Assembly: GCA_016764415.1 (NCBI GenBank)
Contig: JAESRY010000156.1
Coordinates: 1 to 6,197 of the forward strand
Length of the DNA stretch: 6,197 bases
DNA from: Cycloclasticus sp.
GTDB taxonomy: Bacteria; Pseudomonadota; Gammaproteobacteria; Methylococcales; Cycloclasticaceae
Direction of reading: 5' to 3'
A program made the translations under genes and the position numbers. Positions 6,140 to 6,197 of the stretch are shown here, in pieces. Within the stretch, counting starts at the first letter, position 1, and every line of letters begins with the position of its first letter. Below the pieces are notes generated by a model that was given only the letters and a program-made list of their open reading frames with translations, was not told the origin of the DNA and made no database searches.

Positions 6140-6197
6140 GTGAGAAAGAGTAAGCTAAGTCAGTATAAACAATCAAGGTTAATAGAGTTATTTGTAG
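6140..6197 (+). CDS. IS1595-family transposase, first 19 codons only
   Basis: From GTG 6140 the frame reads (M)RKSKLSQYKQSRLIELFV and runs off the window. This opening closely matches the usual N-terminus of IS1595-type (ISXO2-like DDE) transposases as I remember them, where a helix-turn-helix region precedes the catalytic domain. No catalytic residues are visible, so intactness cannot be judged. AGGA lies 7 nt upstream, within the terminal hairpin. Continuing the sequence rightwards would confirm or reject the family. Confidence 0.65.
   Translation, partial: MRKSKLSQYKQSRLIELFV

Larger units (their letters stand above)
6100..6197 (+). mobile_element. Left end of an IS1595-family insertion sequence (truncated by window edge)
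   Basis: From GGGGCTGTCC at 6100 the sequence takes on the look of an IS terminus. A terminal inverted-repeat-like segment is followed 40 bp later by a transposase start whose N-terminal residues I recognise from IS1595-type transposases. It begins 47 bp after the TetR stop, so that gene is intact. The other end and the target duplication are outside the window; IS1595 elements usually duplicate 8 bp, which would be AATAATTT (6092-6099) if 6100 is the true end. Confidence 0.7.

Noticed and set aside
1..6197. CRISPR array, tRNA/rRNA genes, phage genes
   Set aside because: No regularly spaced repeats, cloverleaf or rRNA-like sequence and no phage-type proteins were seen.

Overview
The window carries a compact envelope-transport locus with its likely regulator, interrupted downstream by the end of an insertion sequence. 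By eye the DNA is AT-rich (roughly 40% GC). The outer-membrane barrel with a C-terminal Phe, the periplasmic proteins with type I signal peptides and the RND pump all indicate a Gram-negative host. The family combination and an IS1595-type transposase end suggest a gammaproteobacterium, perhaps marine, but the sequence does not settle the taxon.

Layout. Four genes lie on the minus strand and are read right to left: a DUF1302-type outer-membrane beta-barrel protein (5276-3672), a DUF1329 periplasmic protein of LolB-like type (3634-2414), a YCF48/BNR-like beta-propeller secreted protein (2271-1162), and the N-terminal half of an MMPL/RND exporter (1169 down to the window edge at 1). On the plus strand, diverging from the barrel gene, is a TetR-family regulator (5444-6052). 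At 6100 the left end of an IS1595-family element begins, with the first 19 codons of its transposase.

How the parts work together. The four minus-strand genes look like one machine spanning the envelope: an inner-membrane RND pump, a periplasmic lipid-binding-type protein, a periplasmic propeller that may act as scaffold or assembly factor, and an outer-membrane barrel. Such sets are found in genomes of bacteria that handle hydrophobic compounds (steroids, hydrocarbons, fatty acids). The cargo here cannot be read from the sequence. The barrel gene has a near-consensus sigma70 promoter (TTGACA, 18 bp, TATTAT) in the 167-bp divergent gap. A 16-bp near-perfect palindrome sits at the predicted transcription start, which is a natural operator for the divergent TetR protein.

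Control inside the operon. The barrel and DUF1329 genes are 37 bp apart with no terminator. DUF1329 is separated from the propeller gene by 142 bp holding a stable hairpin and a perfect 13-bp palindrome, suggesting that the lower half (propeller and pump) is expressed at a different level. The propeller and pump genes overlap by 8 bases (GTGAATAA), which implies translational coupling.

The gene set belongs to a recurring but functionally poorly described transport module. The most checkable new points are the operator/promoter geometry, the intra-operon hairpin, and an IS-end hairpin that would mask the transposase ribosome binding site.
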